A stretch of DNA of 64,000 nt, taken from assembly GCA_018806985.1 (NCBI GenBank), contig JADANN010000256.1, positions 2,083,501 to 2,147,500 of the forward strand, given 5' to 3'. Position 1 is the first letter of the stretch. Every line of letters begins with the position of its first letter. A model generated the notes under the pieces. The model saw nothing but the letters and a program-made list of their open reading frames with translations. It had not been told where the DNA came from and did not search any database. This document shows positions 58,310 to 64,000 of this stretch, one piece after another. This DNA is from Angiostrongylus vasorum. Its lineage: Eukaryota > Nematoda > Chromadorea > Rhabditida > Metastrongylidae. Both the position numbers and the translations under genes were made by a program.

Positions 58310-61300
58310 CCAGGCCGGTTAGTAGCAAGGCTACGTGGCGCGTCCCAAAGTGCGGATAGGGGGTTAATCGCGGACCAAAAGCGACCTTTGCTTCCCTGAG
58401 ACGCAGGTTGATCCAGGGAATGGACTCCCTGTTTCTGCTACGCCGATTTGGCACATACTTTCTCTATTTGCTAGGCATATTCATGCATGTGTGTGTGGGT
58501 GCGTTCTCGCTTATGCGGATTGTATTCTATGAGTCAATTCGGCCAAAAGCCTGCAATCAAGTGACAGGGAAGTATATGTGGGGCGGTTAGGAGTCACCTC
58601 CAACAAATAAGCTCCATGTCCACTCTGAGAGAGCCTGGCAAGCCTCCCGTGAGTATACTCAGCCCCCCACGTTCAGAGCCCAGCAAGCTATACGTGGGTA
58701 TCAAAAAGCTAAACACAGTAAAAGAAACGGGCCTCATTCCCCTGACCCCAAAAGAGCCCCCAATTCGGCAGCGTTGGGTAGGACGAGTACAGAGAGGCTG
58801 CTAAAATCTCAGGGCCAATGAAAGCTGCCTGGATTACGGAGAACTAAGGTGACGATCTGTACCTACAATGCACGTACACTTGCATCCGAGTCCTCGATAG
58901 AAGTCGTGCTCATGCAATCGAGAAGGATAAAGTTCGTCTATGACACCGGAGAAGAACTGTTCCTCGGAACATGCGACAGTAGAGGAGTCGGCGGCGTCGG
59001 CATTCTCGTCAACACGAGTTTGTGCATGAACATCGATTCATTCGAACAACTCAACCCGAATCGGACGTTTACGATTAAAAAGATGTGGATCGATACCGGC
59101 TTTGACAATCTCCGTCGTTTATGCGCCGACATCAAACGATGACGAAGAAGAAGTCGAAGCGTTCTATATGGACTTGGAGAAGTTCTACAGAGAAGACCAC
59201 ACATTCTTCAAAGTCATCATTGGAGATTTCAACGCCAAGATTGGACCAAGAAGAACGTCCGAAGAACGTCACATTGGGGCCCACGGATTAGAAGGGAACG
59301 AACAGGGTGAGCGGCTGTCTGAGTTTATCATGGCGACCAACACAATCCATGAACTCGCAACTGCAGAAGCCCCACTCTCAACGCTGCACGTGTGAGTTTC
59401 CCAATGGAGAGTACCATAACGAAATAGAACACATCATAGTAAATAAGTTTTGCCTAACCGATGTCGCTGTTGTCCCAAAAATTCTACACGGGATCAGACC
59501 ATTGTCTCCTTCGTGCAAAAATTCTATTTCTCGCGGAAAGGAGAAAAAGCTGCTAAATATAAAAACCGAAGTCCCAGAACCACCATAAACTCGGACTTAT
59601 TCAATTCATTAGTCGGCTGTTGGGAAGGTGCCGTTGTCGATAACATCGACGAAGAATACGATCGGCGTATTCAACATCACGTTAGCGCTATGAAAGCTGT
59701 GAGTTCGAAAGTCATCAAGAGACGTCTGTCTCCAGAAACATTCGAGCTGGATACGCCAGCGTGGAATCGCGCGAGCAGCAGACAACCGCGAACTAACGTT
59801 CACTTGCAAAAGAATACAGACAGGTGATAAAAGATCTTAAAGAGAGAAGAGCAGCAGTAATTGTCGAAGCTGCAGAGGCTGGCAAAAGCATTCGCAAAGC
59901 CCATCGAAGGTTCGCCAATTACAAGACCAAGATGATTGCACTCCGACTCCCAAACGGAACAGTTACAGCGTTGAGAAAGGCAGTGGAGAAAATTATTCAC
60001 GAATACTACTCAGTTCTCTTGGATAGCCACGTCCACCTTCCGTCATATGAAATAAAGGAGGATGAACATGTTGTACCATCGGTTCTCCCTTCTAAAATCC
60101 GACATGCCATTTCGTAGGTGAAAAATCGAACAGCACCAGGTCCGGACAGGACAAGATCAGAACACCTGAAGAACCTTCCGCCAGTCCTCGTAAACACACT
60201 GGCTCGGCTCTTCACACGTTACCTGTCCGAATGCAAGGTTGCTACCTACTGAAAGACCAGCAAGACCGTGTTATTGTTCAAGAAGGGTGACCTACAGGAT
60301 ATCGGCAACTATCGTCCAATCTGCTTACTGTCTGTCGTCTACAAACTTTTCACTCGAGTCATCCTAAACAGGATTGACAGAACACTGGACGAAGCACAGT
60401 CACGGGGGCAAGCAGGGTCTCGAAAGAGATTTAGTACGATGGAACACATCCATATGATAACAAGACTCATCGAAGTATCGCGAGGGTACAAAACACCGCT
60501 CTGTCTCATTTTCATCGTTTTACAGAAGGCCTTTGATTCAACTGAGATAGTAGTCATGGAAGCCCTTGATAGTCAAGGAGTCCCTACTCAGTATATCATG
60601 ATTTTCGTGAGCTGTACAGAAATTTTACAACTAAGATTTCACCATTATACAACGATATTAACGTTGACGTCAAAAGACGGGTTAGGAAAAGCGATACCAT
60701 CTCGCCAAAATTATTTACTGCAACCCTCCAGAACGTCATGCGAACATTGGAATAGGATAATATGAGAGTGAAAATCGATGGTCGGCAGTTACACCATGTT
60801 CGCTTTGCTGAAGACATCGTCCATATAACAACAAACATTAGCCAAGCGGAACGTATGCTTGCCGACTTTGATGAAGCCTGTGGAAAGATTGGTTTTCCAC
60901 TAAATCTCACAAAAACGATGTTCATGAGGAACGGATTGGTTTCGTATGCCCCATTCACGCTCAACGGAACGAATATCTCCGAATGCTCCGGTTATGTCTA
61001 TCTAGGTAGGTAAATCAACATGTTTAACGACTTAGCTCGTGTTGGGCAGAAGGAAACGTGCGGCTTGGGCAGCTTTCAAGAGCATAGAGGATGTAGTGAA
61101 GAGGACAAAGAACACCTGACTCCGTGTCCACCTTTTCGACTCAACAGTACTTTCTTCCCTGACGTATGCATCAGAAACCTGGTCGATGCGTAAGCAGGAT
61201 GAAAGATCACTTAGCGCTATTGAACGCGCACTCGGAAGGACGATGCTAGCAGTATCCCGTGTCACGCAAGTAAGGAAAGGGATCCGAAGCTCCGAACTGC

Positions 61301-61637
61301 GTCGACGATCAAAAATCAAAGATGCCGTTCTGCACGCCAAACAGTCGAAGATAAGGTGGGCCGGACACGTAATGCGTATGAATGACAACCGATGGACAAG
61401 AGTCGTTAGTGACTGAATTCCTCGGGATGTCAAACGCCCTGCAGGAATACCACCGACCCGATGATCAGAGTTCTTCACGAAGAGCCTAGAAGAAAGATAT
61501 GATGCTCGACGAGTCCCTAGAGCGAGGAGAACCCACTGGGCTACTCTTGCACGCGACAGAGAAAAATGGAAAATTTAATGGCGCCTGCTCGAGTCACTCG
61601 ACGATCAACAAGACTACAGGTGATACAAGTGATAGGT

Positions 61638-61640
<3 letters not shown>
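58310..61640 (+). mobile_element. RTE-like non-LTR retrotransposon, nearly full length but dead
   Basis: 5' leader 58,310-58,845. Endonuclease from 58,849 ([35 protein letters not shown], catalytic-type GDFNAK at 59,222-59,239). RT from 60,268 (NYRPICLLSVVYKLFTRVIL, AGSRKRFST, then FIVLQKAFDS at 60,511-60,540, and FAEDIV at 60,804-60,821). C-terminal part 61,186-61,590 (WAGHVMRMND, RRSTRLQVIQ). RT motif A has lost its aspartate (V for D in FID) and motif C reads AED rather than ADD. There are at least six frame breaks. The 3' end is a GTGATACAAGTGATA-type tail running into (TA)n. Confidence 0.88.
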
Positions 61641-61688
<48 letters not shown>

Positions 61689-61737
61689 TATATCATGTTG
61701 ATCAACGCCGAAGCTTCATCCTTTATCCTTTTTTATC
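61641..61737. repeat. (TA)n microsatellite plus SINE family 1 3' fragment
   Basis: (TA)n with one G interruption at 61,641-61,693, then GTTGATCAACGCCGAAGCTT and TCCTTTATCC, the last ~40 bp of SINE family 1. Confidence 0.8.
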
Positions 61738-61784
61738 ATACAGTTATAACGTCACTTTAGTCATGTCTTCTTACATGACCCGTC

Positions 61785-62062
61785 ACCATATCTACTTTGT
61801 GCTGTGTGTGTCCCAGAACATGTTTCGTTTGATTCGTCATAGACCGGTCTTCGGACACTTCCCGTGTTGTTTGAGCTATTGCTTGAGGATTTCGTCTACT
61901 TCATGAATGTCGCAGAATGCTGCTCGAGTCGCTTGCAAACGTCGAGATAGCCGGAAAGGCGTTCGCACGTGGATTGGAGGAGAGCGTTGAGGCGAAGATC
62001 AAGTTAGCACCTTTGCTTTCTGATCGATGACATCACTAACCATTGCGCTATCCTGCCTCATT
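61785..62062 (-). repeat. SINE family 2 copy
   Basis: Minus orientation: GAGGATTTCGTCTACTTCAT and GCTCGAGTCGCTTGCAAACG (antisense of the body), with head GGCAGGATAGCGCAATGGTT. Confidence 0.7.
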
Positions 62063-62097
62063 ACAGTCATAGAAATATATAAATATATACTTGGATG

Positions 62098-62232
62098 GGC
62101 GCGTGTGGCGCAATGGTCGGAGGCACCCTCTACAATGGACTTGGGATTGATCCCCGCGCTTTAGCCTCACCAAGCCTTCCATCACCCCGGGGTCGGCATA
62201 TTGGTACCAGACTTGTCTAGGAATAGACAGCA
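62098..62232 (+). repeat. tRNA-derived SINE (family 1) 5' fragment
   Basis: Head GGGCGCGTGTGGCGCAATGG, B box GGGATTGATCCCCGCG, stops after GACTTGTCTAGGA. The 3' half is missing. Confidence 0.85.
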
Positions 62233-62359
62233 GATAAAGAGTGATTATACTGTGATTTATACTATAACTTCAGCTGAACTAGACTAAATGCCGATTTGTG
62301 CTCTGCAGATGAATCTCGTTGATGGGTGATTCCTGATTGCGCCTATAAAACAGGGCTGA

Positions 62360-62498
62360 TAGAAAGGCGTTACGAAGGATGCGCATAGTGTGGTGGTGAA
62401 TACGCTAGCCCCCGGAAAGTATAATAACGACGTTCGAATCACGCTACAGACACCTGCGGTCAGAAGTTATGCAAATATTTCAGCATCATTGTAGTTTC
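62360..62498. repeat. Foldback element right-arm fragment
   Basis: ATGCGCATAGTGTGGTGGTG, CCCCGGAAAGTATAATAACG, CAGACACCTGCGGTC, then CAAATATTTCAGCATCATTG. Only one arm is present. Confidence 0.75.
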
Positions 62499-63358
62499 TG
62501 TGAAGAGTACTCCGTTCTCTATTATACCGGATGCGATATCAGCAATATTTTAAAAGACGACTTTCCATAACATTTTCAAACCAAAGGTGAAGTCATCAGC
62601 GAACAGCTGCTAATTCTCCGACGAGAAGCGCAATCAACCGGCTTGCCATCTTCGTCTTTGGATTAATAGTCTGCAATTCTATTCAACAGCTTTTCTCTCC
62701 TCAAAAAATTTGTGACTCGTTATTTCGCGAAACGTTTTATTACCCATACAGAGGTTTCAGAAAAATGCTTCATACTGAGGTAAAGACGCGCCTCAGTAAA
62801 CCATACTGAGGTGATTCCGTGGCAGCGGCGACAAATTCAAATCGGATGCCCAGCAACATATCTGAAAGAGGATGACAATTTTGTTAAAACCTATCGCGGA
62901 AAATTAGAATTTTGATGAAGAACCGACTGCTCATAAACATTACTTGTTTACTACCAACTTCTTTTTGTTTTGTTTTTTGAAGCTACTAATCTCAAAAAGT
63001 GGATTTTCACCTCGACTAAGTTCTCGGAAGCAAATAATCAAGAATTGTCGTCAGATTATATCGGGTATGATTGCACCAGCAGCATAAGAACAGAAAATAG
63101 CAATAAAATATCGACAAATTAGTCCCACATTCTTGATAAGAAGAAAAAAGGAACTTAGCGACTAATTCTGTTCAACTGAACTGTATCTAGAATACTCAGC
63201 GGATATCTTGCAGTCAATACAAAAGATCCGACTTAAGAGCACAGCGTATGTTTACCGCACGTTACATTCCTTTACCAAATAATACCCCTACTTATTAAGC
63301 TAGCAAATAGTTGAACTTTCCAAAGTATTCAGATACCAGTTCCTTTGAGAACATATCT
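62499..63358. other. Unassigned sequence
   Basis: No exon or repeat family recognised. A short direct repeat (ATACTGAGGT ... ATACTGAGGTG) lies at 62,771-62,812. Confidence 0.3.
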
Positions 63359-63496
63359 TCAATAGCAGTCTATCGTGTCACTGAAATGTAGACGTAATGC
63401 ATTCATCATATCCGTTAAGATATGCTCTAAGGGGTTCCGTTGCTCAAATGGAGACTCTCCCAGTACAGTGCGAACAGCCGCTCCAATTTCAGGGTC
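63359..63496 (-). CDS. Possible terminal exon of an unknown gene
   Basis: On the minus strand an acceptor TTTTTTCAG precedes a 45-codon frame (DPEIGAAVRTVLGESP ... NPLEHILTDMMNALRLHFSD) ending at TGA. The peptide looks like ordinary amphipathic helical protein sequence and the acceptor is a strong nematode match, but the family is not recognised and no partner exon was established. The rest of the gene would lie at higher coordinates or outside the window. It could be a chance frame. Confidence 0.3.
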   Translation of the reverse strand, partial: DPEIGAAVRTVLGESPFEQRNPLEHILTDMMNALRLHFSDTIDCY

Positions 63497-64000
63497 CTGA
63501 AAAAAGTCACTACTAATTTGAAAGAAATTCAGAAATTTGGAAATCCTCATGAAGTGCAATTGTTGAGCAGAACCACGGTCGGCAGCAGTTATTGTTGTGA
63601 TTCGGTTGCCGTTTTGGCGACTTCGTCTTTTTTAGAGCCTTTTATGTAATAATATCTATATAATTCAGTGAATTATCTATAGTACTAATGAAGACCTTGC
63701 ATATAAATGTTAGATATGGGGCAATCCGTGTGTTGTTAACGTGGTACGACGACAAATGAAACCCACCTAGGTCAAGGTAACACATCAAATGACTGCACAA
63801 TGCAAGCCGTTCTCAAGCTGCTCGCAGAAAATGAGGGGAGATTAGAAATGTATAGCTTGTCGACTCAACATCTAATGACTCTCTTTAAATAGTGCCTTAG
63901 TTGTTCCATCTTCAGGTGTTCGGAAGGGTATTTTCCACAAATGAGAAGATTGGCCAAGGGACAGTGATTAGCACCAAGCCTTGCCATCGCCGTTATATCT
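63497..64000. other. Unassigned right edge, possibly exonic
   Basis: 63,801-63,890 (+) reads MQAVLKLLAENEGRLEMYSL. A strong acceptor (TTCCATCTTCAG) at ~63,916 opens a plus frame VFGRVFSTNEKIGQG to the edge. The opposite strand is also open (AMARLGANHCPLANLLI). Which strand, if either, is coding cannot be decided here. Confidence 0.25.

Overview
The window looks like a stretch of a clade V (rhabditid/strongylid) nematode genome, probably a parasitic strongylid such as a hookworm. This is an inference. It rests on split genes with short exons and TTTCAG-type acceptors, protein families with clear Caenorhabditis relatives, long repeat-filled introns, and dense SINE, RTE and Penelope-like debris. 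Nothing prokaryotic is present. I had no database, so family names come from motifs and exon-by-exon comparison with remembered family signatures.

Layout. 1-2.1 kb: the last four coding exons of a PUF (Pumilio) RNA-binding protein, plus strand. 2.1-9.0 kb: repeats only (RTE tail, a ~390-bp repeat here called R3, tRNA-derived SINEs). 9.5-20.4 kb: an 11-exon NSUN5-type rRNA cytosine-5 methyltransferase gene, plus strand. A complete two-exon METTL2-type tRNA m3C methyltransferase gene (10,956-12,027) sits on the same strand inside its first intron. 21.3-21.7 kb: a foldback element, a decayed tRNA-Glu and a SINE side by side. 22.2-26.8 kb (perhaps to 28.05 kb), minus strand: a protein tyrosine phosphatase with all signature loops but one frame problem at an A7 run.

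28-43 kb has no gene I recognise. It holds SINEs, three decayed RTE-like pieces, Penelope-like (GIY-YIG) fragments, and a 3.26-kb block with a tandem ~0.8-kb unit that appears to have inserted into an RTE copy. 43.6-53.4 kb: a six-exon very-long-chain fatty-acid elongase (ELO/ELOVL6-like), plus strand, with a GC-rich first exon just downstream of a SINE. 53.7-62.5 kb: a foldback element, a Penelope-like remnant between inverted terminal repeats, two RTE-like retrotransposons arranged head to head (56.1-58.3 minus, 58.3-61.6 plus), and SINE pieces. 62.5-64 kb: mostly unassigned, with one possible terminal exon on the minus strand.

The host genes do not form an operon. Three of them (PUF, NSUN5, METTL2) act on RNA and lie consecutively on the plus strand, but the spacing is far larger than in nematode operons. 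The most unusual arrangements are the nested methyltransferase genes, the R3 repeat abutting an NSUN5 splice acceptor, the 3.26-kb unknown insert, the head-to-head RTE pair and the Penelope-like remnant with inverted ends.
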